Positions 11,833 through 24,400 of a DNA stretch of 64,000 nt are shown piece by piece (within the stretch, counting starts at the first letter, position 1; every line of letters begins with the position of its first letter). The notes below the pieces were generated by a model, which worked only from the letters and a program-made list of their open reading frames with translations, had not been told where the DNA came from and did not search any database. This DNA comes from Terebella lapidaria (Eukaryota > Annelida > Polychaeta > Terebellida > Terebellidae), in assembly GCA_949152475.1 (NCBI GenBank), contig OX424565.1, positions 11,291,953-11,355,952 of the forward strand. Direction: 5' to 3'. A program made the translations under genes and the position numbers.

Positions 11833-11972
11833 TGCTGAGTTCTCCCTGGTAACGGTTAGAGGTCCAATCCAGACCACGCTACCAACCCTTAGAAATCTCT
11901 GACCATTTCAACTGAGTAGCAGTAGCCGATAATCTTCAGTCAGTTCCGGCTGACCCCAGATCCGTTACAATA

Positions 11973-13309
11973 CTCTAAAATACCTTTCCAATGAGCTACT
12001 GCTCGATATGTTGATGAAAGGTCAAGGTCAAAATCATTTCAAAGATCAACTTTGACCTCAGGTGCTTATGGGCAATTTCGAGGCAAATGTCAAAATAAGA
12101 AGCCGATACTGGAAAGTTAGATGTTTAATTGATTTTCAGTTCGTCTGGATACATAACTGACTACATAAGAAATTACGCTTACCAATATGCTGAGGGTATA
12201 TTACATACTGGGATATAAGATCGCCTAGAGAAATGTGCCGCATTTTGAACTGTACTGATTACACAAAGCCAATTGTCCATGAGTATTTTAAAGGTGTTAA
12301 AGAAGGGGAAGCCAACTTGTCCAATACCAGAGGGTTATGGAGAATAGGGGCCAAGCCCGAGGGCCCGAGATTTTCGAGGGCTTTGAGTAATATAAACTCC
12401 ACCAACCATATAGCAGTCCAAATCTAAATGGAGTAAGGTGTCATGTGCAATCGTGAAAACATGAGCTCTCATTTTTGTATGTAAGGGTTGTATGGGAAGG
12501 GACACCAGTCAGTTCCTAAACACACTGGTGAGTAGGTCATGTTACTTTATTACTTTGATTTCACACGCTTTCTACACAATAAGTAGTAACAGTAACAATA
12601 AGTAGTAACAGCGGATAGTAACAAATAATAGCCAATCTCTTTAGGAACACTTGTTCTAGTGGTTGAGATTCGTTTGAATACATTTGATACTTCGACCTGT
12701 CCAGTACCCATGTATTGGAGACTTATCCATACATCGGGATTAGCCAATACTTGTCCGGAATTGGAGAAACAAGTCCCTATTACCTAGATCTATTGGAATA
12801 ATTTAACAACAGGGTGCGCCACAGAATTTATATATCCCAATTTTCATACTGAATGATGATTGCCCATGAAACAACTTTACGATCGATAGCAGCGAGGAAA
12901 ATGACTTATTTGGTCACAATGGTTATATTTCTTGCTCTTTTATGCTGAACATTCGGGCTCATTCTCCTTGATATATGTTCCACAATAAATCATCATTAAT
13001 ATGCCGGTGTCACTGTTCTTCCACCTCTTGGTTTCCAAGGTACTGGTTGGCGGAAAGCTCTGTTTACACCCACATCATTCTCGATGGTACCCTCGGTAAT
13101 ACTCATAAATATCTCCGAATGTTATTTTGGGAACTCACCATAAGTTCCCATTTAGATTTGGACTGTCCATTCATAATTACGCATGGAGTCCAAATAATGA
13201 ATTCATTTGTATCAATGTAGTGTAATTCTTCATTTTCGTGTAATGTTATATAATCAATATTAATCACCTTGAACCTAATCATCACAGGATAATTCTACTG
13301 CAAAAATTT
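11973..13309. other. Gene-free stretch
   Basis: No convincing exon, RNA gene or element end. A little CAAGGTCAAAATC-type sequence occurs at 12018-12060, and a short AGTAGTAACAG/AATAAGTAGTAACAG direct repeat at 12582-12612. Confidence 0.3.
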
Positions 13310-15470
13310 AACCTGGGACGAGATCCAAAATCCAGTTTCCGGCCAAAAAAAAAATAATTTGAAATTTCCGAATTATTTCTCTGCAACCAGAACTTTTATT
13401 GATGATATTTCATTATTCGTATAGGTAAATTTTAACTGCGCGTTTTATTGATCCTGGGAATGTGTCGTAGACTTTTCACTGTATGATTAACATTCGTTTG
13501 ACTTTGGTCTTACGCATCTAAAACTGTACACAAGTGGACAGTAATTTATTCAAAATGCGACGCAGACTGGACCCCTGTGAGTAATAAACTGTTTTCTGTT
13601 CAGATATGGACTATTTACCACCATGGATCGTTTCAGCTCTGGTTTTCTAGTGGTCTTTAGTAATGCGTTACCTCGTTAGTTTAGTGTTAGTTTCCCCATG
13701 ATATCATATCCAACCATTCTATGGTAAATAGAGCCCACCAAATCCCTCTTGTCATATACATTACATACAAATGTCCAAGAGCTAGTCGAGCATTTATCAC
13801 GGAGCATTTTGATTTTCCTGAACATCGTCATACAGAATGGTATTAAGTGGAACGAATTTCCACTCTCGAAAGAATCACAAATGATTCTCTTGTGAAAGTT
13901 AGACGTTTGGAATTGGATACAAATATAATAATTGTTATGGTGGAAATTTAACAAGGGATGGTTTCAAGTCGCCACAAAACGAATTGTCCCTGTATTGTTG
14001 AGTTTTCTATATTATGATCAAGGTGGTCGCTCACACTTCCACGTTCATAAGATCAAATGGTTGGTTGTGGGTGTTGAATTGGCAACAACCAAAACACACC
14101 GACAAGATCGTGGGCACCTTGATGGACGTGTTGTTCAGTCTAATTGACGTGATTCAGAAGAACCTGCCATTCATTGTTCCCATTGCGATTATCCACCATA
14201 AATTATTGTCTTACGTACTTGGAATGTTCTTAGAAAATCCAAATCAACAACAAATATGCCTGATGGACTAAATCATGGTGAATTGGTTGCATAAATCAAA
14301 CGCATGACAGTACCAATATCCACTTTCTCTTTGTTTTGTGTACCACTCCGATTCACCTAACCTAGTTTGCACACATACGAATGAGCGGGAATCGCGGTCC
14401 ATCAGGGATAAAGCACCGAGAATGGTGGTAATGTGAACAAAGGAACGGTGTCCACCAGAAACTCGCAATGATAATCGATGAGAAAAGGACAAGTATTGGA
14501 CAACACAAGTGCATATATATATAAAGTATGTTTTCTTCGTTTGGTCAAAAAAGTATGGCAATATCAAAAACTTTCTCCCAATGGCACATCAACATTTTCC
14601 TCTTTGTAGTTTGTTCAAGATCATGCCATAATATATCGTCATATTTCCTTTCTCATGCATAGACTAACATGCGGAACAAATAGGTTCTTCTGGGATATAG
14701 AAACTTGCGGACGACACCACAGTACTCGTATGTTATTTTACCAGTTTCCCCGTGGAAATATCGAATACAATTAGTGATGAGTTACACTCGGTATATACAT
14801 GGCTTTGTGAAAATAAGGTTCCCCTGAACACCAATAAAACTAAATTCATGGTATTTTCGCTCAGCAAAACCAACACCATCAAAATCTTTACCTACACGAA
14901 CCAATTTGATTGTTATCGTATCGAATGGGAATTCATTTGATTCTGATGACAGTTTGTCTCGGGATGTCGAATTACATTGTGTTGAAAAGGTAGGTAACTA
15001 GCTCGTGTGCATTTTTATTATGTCGTAGACCTCATCTCCCGTGGAATGGTCGAGCATCACATAAATAGCATGAGAGAAGGTACACAACTAACGAGGTAAC
15101 CAATTGCTAAAGACCAGAAAATCATTTCCCACGGTAGTAAATCGTCTGTCTCTGATTACAAGGAACATTTTGGGTAAAGTTTATTACTCACATTGGGACA
15201 GCCAATGCCACATTTAGAATAAATGACTGTCCACTTTTGAATAGTTGTATGAAAACTAAGAGCAAAGTAAGAAGGGCGTCAATTATACAGTGAAAGTTTG
15301 AACAGATCGATACAACGTGACGTTGGCATTTAACAAAACTAATATCAAATTATAATATATTCATGTTTTGGTGTTGAAAACAGGCATTTTTGTCCTAAAC
15401 GCAACCTATTATTGATTTTTTTTCCTGAGACTTGAGATTGGCGTATGGATTTTGGACATTACTTGTATTG
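13310..15470. mobile_element. Inverted-repeat unit enclosing a LINE fragment
   Basis: Left arm about 13310-13690 and right arm about 15070-15470 match in opposite orientation. For example, TTACCTCGTTAGTTT (left) mirrors AACTAACGAGGTAACC (right), GTGAGTAATAAACTGT mirrors AGTTTATTACTCAC, and AAGTGGACAGTAATTTATTC mirrors its partner near 15220. Similarity is perhaps 75-80%. The interior carries a reverse-transcriptase scrap. It could be an old foldback element or two inverted copies of one repeat. Confidence 0.55.
14703..14880 (+). pseudogene. LINE reverse transcriptase fragment (LADD motif)
   Basis: The frame reads LADDTTVLV, equivalent to the FADD/YADD catalytic motif of non-LTR reverse transcriptases. 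About 25 residues later comes ISDELHSVYTWLCENKVPL then NTNKTKFMVF, the usual palm-to-thumb pattern (W...NKL.LN..KTK.M.F). Only about 60 residues are preserved and the frame closes soon after. The clade cannot be decided; the pattern fits CR1/L2/Jockey-like LINEs. Confidence 0.75.
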
Positions 15471-15680
15471 TTCATGTCCATTGTGGCTAATCAAATATTA
15501 CCTCAATGAATAGAGAAGAGATGGATTGTCAACTCTGACCTCTCTCTCTCTCCCTCTTGAGGTCACGATAGGTCAGAGGAAGAGGGGTCTTTCACCTCCG
15601 TGGTCAACTTCCGTAGAAACCTCAACCAGTGCTATTCTCTATGTCTATGCTCAATGCAACGGACGTCATGTTTAGCATTG

Positions 15681-15950
15681 GGCGGCAGTTGCTCAGTGGT
15701 AGAAGGCTCGCCTCACAAACGAGTTTTCCCGGGTTCGATCCCACGTCTTGCTCACTGGCGAATTTAGCACCCGAGTTAGCAACGCTAGGCGCGGTTGATA
15801 CATAGATGGGTGACCCTATTTGTGTATTCACCTGCGCTGGCTATAGACAGAGATAACAATGCGTCTGAACAGTTTCTCTGCACTGAACAACGGTTGCATA
15901 TAGAGCTGTATGCCTATGCCTATGAGTATGTGTCGGAATGATATATTTAT
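15681..15950 (+). mobile_element. tRNA-derived SINE
   Basis: A polymerase III A box (TTGCTCAGTGG, 15689-15699) and B box (GGTTCGATCCC, 15732-15742) are spaced as in a tRNA, so the head is 15681-15752. It is followed by about 200 nt of unrelated body ending in a TATGCCTATGCCTATGAG short repeat. The head does not fold as a clean tRNA, so it is called a SINE and not a tRNA gene. Confidence 0.7.
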
Positions 15951-15951
15951 T

Positions 15952-17430
15952 ACTTGACGAAATTTCGTCAAGTATGTTGGTCAGTTGAGTTTGTCTGTTT
16001 GTTTGTGTGCACTCTACAGGTCACAATTTTGGTCGTATCGTCATGAACCTTCACCAGAAGGTGGACAATCAATTTCGTACCAAGTGGTAAACTTTTAGGA
16101 GGTCAAGGTCAAAAATTGAGGTCAAGGTCATAGAAAAGGTCAAAATCGAAAAATCGCGATAACTTCGCTTCTAATTGAGATTATTTTTTCTGGGTATTTT
16201 TATATTTTTCTATGGTCAATTCTGCATCATCTGATACATGTCCGATGGTCGTACAAACAAAATTCCCGATTTTCGGTCCAGGTCGAAACTTTGGGGGTCA
16301 AGAATTTAGGTTATTCCTGTCTCACAATATTCAAAATCATATTATAGAGCCAGGTTCCAATATATGTTGCTGATTTTTACTCAGGAGTTGTGCCTTATCA
16401 CGCAGAACAAGATCCTAAAGTTTCAGAGCTCAGGGTCAAGGATTAGAGTTGAGGTCATAGTAAAGGTCAAAATCGAAAAATCGTGATAACTCCGCTTCTA
16501 ATCAAGATTATTTTTTCTGTGTATTTTTATATTTTTCTATGGTCAATTCCGCATCACATGATGCATGTCTGATGGTCGTATGACCTAAACTCTCGATTTT
16601 CGGTCCAGGTCGAAAATTTGGGGGTCATGAACTTAGGTCTTGCTTGTCTCAATTTTCAAAACCCTATTGTAGAGCCACGATCCAATATATGTTTCTGATT
16701 TTTACTCAGGAGTTGTGCCTTCTCACGCAGAACATGACTGTGAAGTTATAGGGCTCAAGGTCGAGAATTACAGTTAAGGTCATAGTAAAGGTCAAAATTG
16801 AAAAATCGTGATAACTCCGCTTGTAATCATGATTATTTTTTCTGATTATTTTTGTATTTTTCTATGGTCAAATCCGCATCATATGATACATGTCCGATGG
16901 TCGTATGACCAAAACTCTGGATTTTCGGTCCAGGTCGAAAATTTGGGGGTCATGAACTTAGGTCTTGCTTGTCTCAATTTTCAAAACCCTATTGTAGAGC
17001 CAGGATCCAATATATGTTTCTGATTTTTACTCAGGAGTTGTGCCTTCTCACGCAGAACATGACTGTGAAGTTATAGGGCTCAAGGTCAAGAATTACAGTT
17101 AAGGTCATAGTAAAGGTCAAAATTGAAAAATCGTGATAACTCCGCTTGTAATCATGATTATTTTTTCTGATTATTTTTGTATTTTTCTATGGTCAAATCC
17201 GCATCATATGATACATGTCCGATGGTCGTATGACCAAAACTCTGGATTTTCGGTCCAGGTCGAAAATTTGGGGGTCATGAATTTAGGTTTTTCCTGTCTC
17301 ACAATATTCAAAACCACATTATAGAGCCAGGTTCCAATATATATTACCGGATTTTACTCAGGAGTTGTGCCTGATCACGCAGAATAAGATTGTGAAGTTG
17401 TAGAACTCAAGGTCACGAGTTTTCCCGATC
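15952..17430. mobile_element. Non-autonomous element with four ~325-bp internal monomers
   Basis: It starts with the perfect 22-bp palindrome at 15952-15973 (ACTTGACGAAA and its inverse), followed by a GTTTGTCTGTTTG stretch. Monomers begin GTCAAAATCGAAAAATCG at about 16139, 16466, 16791 and 17116 (period 325). The third and fourth are almost identical over their first half, a sign of recent amplification. The matching 71- and 63-residue open frames at 16808 and 17133 are by-products of the repeat. Confidence 0.8.
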
Positions 17431-17544
17431 GAATTCTGCACGCTGCCAGTCCAATGTACAGCCATGGCATAATTCAGTGTTTATCCTGAGCGAAGTCTCT
17501 CCTACGCACTATACTTTACACGTGTTGAGTTCCAATGAACAGAA

Positions 17545-17620
17545 TGACGCAGTCAGTAGAGGCGTTAGGTTTGTGTGCGATGGGTCAGTGGTTCGATTCT
17601 CACTGTTGACTAATTTTTTT
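17545..17620 (+). mobile_element. Possible tRNA-like (SINE head) fragment
   Basis: CGCAGTCAGTAGAGGCGTT resembles an A-box region and GGTTCGATTCT is a good B box about 45 nt further on, followed by T9. No acceptor-stem pairing was convincing, so this is a weak SINE-head or pseudo-tRNA call. Confidence 0.35.
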
Positions 17621-18330
17621 TTTTCTTCTAAAATTCAATTCCAAATGACTTTCTGTTTCTGAGTGGTCTTGTAAGCATCCCAAACCTGCCATGCTTTATG
17701 TAATTCTATTGTTTCGAATTATAATGATCACCTTTGAAGGAAAAAACACTGTTCCACGAATAGCGACAAACTATTTTATCGGGCTTTCTAGTGGTATCAT
17801 CAAAATCTAGTTTGTTCTTTATATTTAAAGTTACAAGCCGCTTTAAATTCAGCATTACGGCCACAACTGTGAATGATCTGTGGTATTAGCTAACAAATGC
17901 ATGACAAAAGGCGTGTACCAGATGATATGTCTGCTTCATATGATGCATGTGGGATTGGGGGTCTGGTAAGTTGCATGGCGAATGGCCCAGATTAAACACT
18001 GTATCGTGTCATGTTACAGGGCCTCATTGGTTTCATTATGATCGAGAGATGCATGTTTTTGTCATAACGCGTTTGTGTTAACTCCATGCTTCATAGCCTT
18101 AAAATATTACCTAATTACAACTGTTTGTTAATATAAAAAACATTGATAAAAAGAAGACAAGCAATTATTAGGTCATATTATAGGGCTGTGCAATCGCCAC
18201 ATGTCTAAGCCTCTCTATTTGTTTTGTTTACTTGTTGTCAATGTAATTTCATATTTGTGCGGGAATATTTGCTGTTTGTTATTCGCTCATTTTTAGGCTA
18301 TCGATATTTGTTTTTGGATTTTTGTAATTA
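17621..18330. other. Gene-free stretch
   Basis: AT-rich, with no exon or repeat end that I can support. Confidence 0.3.
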
Positions 18331-18382
18331 CCCTCGCCCCGATAGGGGCAGAGGGTATTGCAATTGGGTCTGTCCGTTTGTA

Positions 18383-18418
<36 letters not shown>

Positions 18419-19738
18419 CGCGCGCATATCTCAAAGGAGAATGGTCCGATCAACATGAAACTTATAGGGATGAAGCGGTATCTCAGTGGCTCGGTCCTCC
18501 TCAAATCTGGTCAAAATCGGACAAAAACTGTTGCCATGGCAACGGAAAATGTAAAAATCAATAATTGACCATAACTCCGGTTCTATTCAAGATAAATTTT
18601 TCTAACTAATTTTGTATTTTTCTATGGCCAATTCCTAATCATCTGATATATGGCCCGTGGTCGTACGACCAAAACTCTCCATTATCACCCGATGTCGAAA
18701 AATTGGGGGTCACGGTTTCAATTTTTTTTTGGCCAGCGCCGTTTCAGTGCAAATGTCTGCGCTCATAACTCAAAGGCAAACGACCCGATCGATTTGAAAT
18801 TTATAGGGCAAGAGTGCTAAGGTGCTGGCTCATTCCCTTCAAAATTTCGCCAAAATTGGATGAAAACGGTTGCCATGGCAACGGAAAAAAGAAAATCACA
18901 TAATTGGCTTTAACTCCGGTTCTACTCGATATTAATTTTTCCAACTATTTTTGTATTTTTCTTTGGCCATTTCCCGATCGTATGGTGTACGACCGATGGT
19001 CGTACGACGAAAACTCTCCATTATCGCCCGATGTCGAAAAATTGGGGGTCACGATTTCAGTTATTTTTGGCCAGCGACGTTTCAGTGCAAATGTCTGTGC
19101 TCATAAGTCAAAGGCAAACGGTCCGATCGATTTGAAATTTATAGAACTAGAGTGCTATGATGGTGGCTCAGACCCTTCAAAATTTTGCCAAAATCGGATG
19201 AAAACGGTTGCCATGGCAACGGAAAAAAAGAAAATCACATAATTGGCTCTAACTCCGGTTCTATTTGATATTAATTTTTCCAACTATTTTTGTATTTTTC
19301 TTTGGCCAATTCCCGATCGTTTGGTGTACGACCGATGGTCGTACGACGAAAACTCTCCATTATCGCCGGATGTCGAAAAATTGGGGGTCACGATTTCGGT
19401 TATTTTTGGCCAGCGACGTTTCAGTGCAAATGTCTGCGCTCATAACTCAAAGGCAAACGGTTCGATAGATTTGAAATTTATAGGGCTGGAGTGCTATGGT
19501 AATGGCTCAGTCCCTCTCAAATATTGCCAAAATCGGGTGAAAACGGTTGCCATGGCAACTGAAAAAATGAAATCACATAATTGACTATAACTCCGGTTCT
19601 AATCAATATTAAATGTTCAACCTATTTTTGTATTTTTCTTTGGGCAATTCCCAATCGTATGGCGTACAACCGATGGTCTTAAGACCAAAACTCTCAATTA
19701 TCGCCTAATTTTAGTGACTAAATCTGAAGGGCGAGGGT
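18331..19738. mobile_element. Non-autonomous element with ~339-bp internal monomers and short TIRs
   Basis: The left end CCCTCGCCCCGATAGGGG is followed by a (GTCT)n run at 18384-18418. The right end GGGCGAGGGT near 19730 is the inverse of the left. Monomers containing TAACTCCGGTTCTA start at about 18562, 18901, 19240 and 19578 (period 338-339). They are homologous to the 325-bp monomers of the neighbouring element: shared words include TGTATTTTTCTATGG, ATGGTCGTA, CCAAAACTCTC and TCGAAAAATTGGGGGTCA. The matching ~112-residue frames are by-products. Confidence 0.8.
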
Positions 19739-21520
19739 CTGCAATCTCTGATTGTCTCGTTTTGATATATTTTAGGTTTTTTAGTAGTGGTATCATCAAA
19801 ATTTTGTGCCGTTAGCATGGTTAGAGGTAATATATTATGTTGATACATACGCAAACTAGATGTTTCAAATGGTTCAGTTTCCAATGCTATATGTTGTCAG
19901 GGGATGCCATAAATGTGTAAATAATGAGTAAATGTTTTGAATGTAAACAAATGTGTAGATTTTCGTCAAGTGTTGGCCTATGGCCGATTTTTATGTTGTC
20001 TTTCGGACCTTAATCTTGGTTCTGGGAATTCTCAGCAGTGGTGATGGGAAAGCTCATAGACGTACGCTGTTCTGCTTCAGGGCACCATAGTATTTTGGAC
20101 AATGCAGTAAATGCACCACACAAAACAGAACCCATTGGAAATAAATGCTTGCACTATTAGCCGGTTGTCTCAAGGGCTCACTCCCTGAATAAATTCGATC
20201 CAATGAGTGAAACCGGCTTCAAGTATTTGCTGCTTCATGTCATGGAAACCACACCTGAATTATGTAATTATATTGAAAGTACCATGAAAGCCATGAAAGC
20301 TACAGTGCATCCGATTGATACCATATGTGGATTCGTATGTAAATGGTAATAGTCAGACTTGATCCATCATGGTGTCATGATCATTCCCTAAGGAGTAGCT
20401 GGTCCCAATGTTCAGCAGATGGGAGGACAGTTTTACTTCCGCTGGACTCCGGCGTCTGGATAGTAGAGTAATTGTTACAAAAGTGATATATTGATATTTT
20501 TCATCTAGACTAGAAGCATGGATGGAACACTTGTTTCTCCACAGTGAACCATAGTCCAACAGGGAAATGAATGGGTGCTCCCTTAAGTACCTGCTTGTCG
20601 GAGGCCCGTGGGTGGCCGTTTTATGATAGCTGATAATAATAATAATGATAATAATGATAATGGGTTCTATACGTTACCTCATAACCCTCAAACTGTATCC
20701 AACCAAAATCGATAGGTGTCGTGATCTTACCATGAGAAATGTCCATATGAAATAATAGAATCGGTTCAGATAACAATCAAGAGCTTTCACGCGGAGACGC
20801 GATGAACGCAAATTCACAGTATCCACCGAACTTTGTTCAAGGTGTACAATTAACCTTGTATTTACAGGTAAAAAAACATTTAAAAAAAAACACTTATTTG
20901 ACTCTTCCTTCCTTGGAAAGTGTAATGGGTGCTACTTTTGGAGTACCAAATCCTTACGTTTTCAACACTAACATATTTTCGAATAGCGCCACATGAATTT
21001 CATTAATATTGCCTGATTTTGCCCGACATTGGACATCAGGGTTGCATAGGAACTGGGTGATTGAAATGTGATACAATTTGAAAGTTATGTCAATCTTCTT
21101 TCAATGCTGTATTATTTCTTTTATTCTAATATCTTTTTTCCTTCTTTCTGCTCTGAACAAACTATTAACCATCTCTGAGAGGATAATATATTCAGACGGC
21201 ATCTTGCAAGCCAAAACTTGAGATATATGTCCGGGAAAATGGACAACTTGAGAGTTTTTTGCTCCATAGGACCACAACAATTCACCAGAACACATATGAT
21301 TAGCATCTGATACAGTCAGCTTTTCATTATACCACACAATCTCTACTAATCACAGTATTTTGATCAGTCACAAATTTAAAATTATTTACACGGGTTGTTA
21401 TGCTCCAGTCATCACTGAATGAAACATCCCTTCATTGAACACCATATTACGAGTCATACCGTTTTTGTTGTGGTTGAACATGAGATAAAATAACATCACA
21501 CATCAGAATAAATATCGGCT
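19739..21520. other. Gene-free stretch with a small ATA/ATG microsatellite
   Basis: A (GATAAT)-like microsatellite lies at about 20630-20661. No supported gene was seen. A 68-residue minus-strand frame near 20353-20559 has no recognisable features. Confidence 0.3.
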
Positions 21521-21529
21521 GGTGCGTCA

Positions 21530-21730
21530 GAAGGTATTAGATATTTTGGCCCGGAAATGAATCTTTGGCTTCCATGCAGTGGCTCACTAACTGTCCTCTA
21601 TTGTAACAAGTTCCTGTCATTGTTACCGGAAGCTGCTTGTCCTTGTCAGCAACCACTCGAGAAATGACCATAATGGTGTTTCTAAATGAATTGTACAAAT
21701 GGTGCGACCCAGTTACGTACACACTTACGT
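21530..21730. repeat. Diverged copy of the 25.7/28.3/30.7/31.8-kb repeat segment
   Basis: TCATTGTTACC, TTGTC(A)GCAACCACTC and neighbouring words occur in the same order as in the repeat near 25885-25960 and 28405-28450. It is an old relative of that family. Confidence 0.4.
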
Positions 21731-22067
21731 TAAGTTTCCACTATTATGTAGTCTCTTACCAATAATTATTTGTTTATTTCAGTACAGACACTGGCGTTGA
21801 TGGTCGTAAACAGTTGAAATCGTGTGTTCACGTGTGTGTTACAGGTTTTTTTGGTGGTTATTTCTGATTTTTTTATACTTGTATTACAGGGTGTTGCTCC
21901 CATGAAAGGATAAAGTTAAATGAAAGCGAGTCAATAGTTCCATGAATGCGGTTCTCACCTTAAATAACAACGTACACGGAACACAACCAAATAAATGTTT
22001 CACGACTATTCATCACGCTGCGGTCCCACTATCACTGATGGATGATGGGCCCGATCAAGAAGTTCCA

Positions 22068-24400
22068 TGGTCCCTCCTATTGCGATCGGATTCCGCTAAT
22101 AAGCATTCTTGTATAAGTGTGTATAATCGTTAGTCATTGGTTTCTGTATCGAATGTGATTTTTAAACTAAGTCGTACTGAATCAAAATTTGGGGGGCCAA
22201 ATTGTCATCAGGAATCGTGAACCAGTCGTTATAAAATCATTTATGTGGGACTGAACTTTTATGGAAATATGTTTTTGAACAAGATCTCATAAGATCAACC
22301 CCGATCACGGGCAGCCAGCCTGCAGTCAGCTCCATCATACTATTATATTGATAGTGGGACCGCAGCATAACTGTTCAAAGGTAAAACCATTTTTATGTCA
22401 ATCACCCATCAAGCGTTCATGTGTGCGATCCCTAGCAATTATAATTAATGACTATTTCTTAAATGAATCAGGCAATCATCGAAATGTCAATAACAATTAT
22501 CAAACCGCCAATGCCGATGATTTATTATGGTTTATTAGCCACATTCACGACGTCTTTGTGTGGAGAAATAGTTCCTCGATATGCACTGTGCCAATCAATG
22601 GAATTATATCAGAAGGTCACACCGAATTGAGTAATAACGTTTAGCCTGTTCATATACAGCCCATGTGCAGTTTCCTTCGTGCATCATATGCCATTGTCAG
22701 CCCTCCATGGTCCCTCCTATTGTGATCGGAATCAGCCAATGAACAATCTTGTATGACTGTGTATAATCGTTAGTCATTGGTTTCTCTATCGAATGTAATT
22801 GTAATGCAAAGTTTAAACTAAATCCTGCTGAATCATATTTTTGGGGTCCAAATTGTCATCTGGAATCGTGGAACAGTCTTTATAAAATCAAGTATGTGGG
22901 ACGGAACATTTATGGAAATATGTTTTCGAATGAGATCTCATACTGTATGATCCACCTCGATGTTTGCTATCACAGTCAGTCAGCTTCCATCATACTATTA
23001 CCTTGATAGTGGGACCGCAGCATATAGGTTCAGAGGTAAAACCATTTTTATGTCAATCAATCAGTAAGCGTTCATGTGTGCGATCCCTAACAATTATTAT
23101 TGATGACTATTTCTCCAAAGAAACAGGCAATCATTTAAATATCAATAACAATTATCAAACCGCCAATTGCCAATGATTTAGTGTGGCCTACTAGCCACAT
23201 TCACGACGTATTTGTGTGGAGAAATGGTTCATCGATATTCACTGTGCCAACCAATGGAATTATACCAGAAAGTCATACCGAATTGACTACCAGCTTTTAG
23301 CCTGTTTATATACAACCCGTTCTCCCTCTACGTTGCATACTAGTAGGACAAAAAGTTACATAAAAGTAACAGCGCTCATCATGACAGCATAACTGCTACC
23401 GGGTTCGATTGGCGAATAAAGACATTTGCGAAAACTCGGACGAAGTTCCCTAGAACGGTTATCTGCGTATGCAGTTTGTAGGTATTTATCCACTTCAGTT
23501 CTACACATGCACGGACAGTAATATTGTTAAATGTATTCCGTAAGGAAAATAACAATAACAGTGTATTGTAATACTTATGTGTGTCATCAATTTTTTTAAC
23601 TACATCACATTTTATGTTTCATATCCATACTTTTAACCCCGATTCGAGTTATCCGGGAACATCGTAGACACATTGTTTAATGATGACAAGTAACGACGTC
23701 TTGTGATATTGTAAATCTTCCAGTGGCCAGCGGTATTGGGCTGCATCAACATACGGTCTCGACTAAAACAATCGAGCCAATAAGAAAAGCTACTGTAAAG
23801 TTTCTTTTGTGCATCATATGCCATTGTCAGCTTTTCATGGTCCCTCCTGTTGTGATCGGGATCCGACGATAAGCAATCTAGTATGACCATGTATAATCGT
23901 TAATCATTGGTTTCTGTATCGAATGGTATTGTAATGCTACTTTTTAACCAAAATCGTGTTGAATCAAAATTTGGGGCCCTAATTGTCATCTGGAATCGTG
24001 TAACAGAAGTTTATAAAATCAAGTATGTGGGACTGAAGATTCATGGAAATATGTTTTCGAACGTGATCTCATATGATCCACCTCGATGTCTGCCATCATA
24101 GTCAGTAGCTTCCATCATATTATTACTTTGATAGTGGGACCGCTGCTTAAATGTTCAGAGGTAAAACGATTTTTGTGTCAATCAATCTCAGTAAGTGCTC
24201 ACGCGTGTACAATTATTGAATGTTATTTCTCCAATCAATTGAAATATCAATAACAATCATCACACCATCAATGCCAACGATTTAATGTGGGTTAGGAGCC
24301 ACATTCACGACGTCTTTATGTCGAGAAATTGTTCCTCGACGTGCATTATGGCAATCAATGTTATTATATCGAAAGGTCATATCGAATTGATCACTAGCCT
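22068..24400. repeat. Three copies of a ~0.6-kb repeat unit
   Basis: TGGTCCCTCCTATTG-type starts lie at 22068, 22708 and 23838. Each is followed in order by ATAATCGTTAGTCATTGG, CAAATTGTCATC-type, TATGGAAATATGTTTT, CTTCCATCATACTATTA, TAGTGGGACCGC, ATCAATAACAATTATC-type and CACATTCACGACGT words. The first two units are tandem (640 bp). The third is offset by 1130 bp because of an additional ~0.5-kb block (23300-23838), a relative of which follows the third unit at 24410-24600. Open frames inside differ between copies, so no gene is called. Confidence 0.75.

Larger units (their letters stand above)
10231..11972. mobile_element. Long foldback element with tandem repeats in its arms
   Basis: The ends read TATTGTAACGGATC (10231) and GATCCGTTACAATA (ending 11972), perfect inverses. 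The inversion continues inward: GGTAGCGTGGTCTGG at about 10321 is mirrored by CCAGACCACGCTACC near 11870, and TCTGATGATCTGG...CAGACGTTATCAGCTTTATC near 10535-10585 is mirrored near 11290-11335. Arms are roughly 480 nt (left) and 800 nt (right); the right arm is longer because its internal repeat has expanded. The spacer (about 10711-11170) includes GTCACGTGAC motifs. No transposase frame is visible. Confidence 0.8.

Noticed and set aside
11363-11838. Three overlapping 75-residue open frames with repeated AKFFVSEA/AEFFVSDA peptides
   Set aside because: They arise from a 124-bp tandem repeat whose length is not a multiple of three; no single frame runs through the array.
15681-15752. A functional tRNA gene
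   Set aside because: Boxes A and B are good, but the acceptor and anticodon stems do not pair and a SINE body follows.
18904-19584. Two similar ~112-residue frames in tandem
   Set aside because: They are translations of the 339-bp monomers; there is no start context, splice signal or continuous frame.
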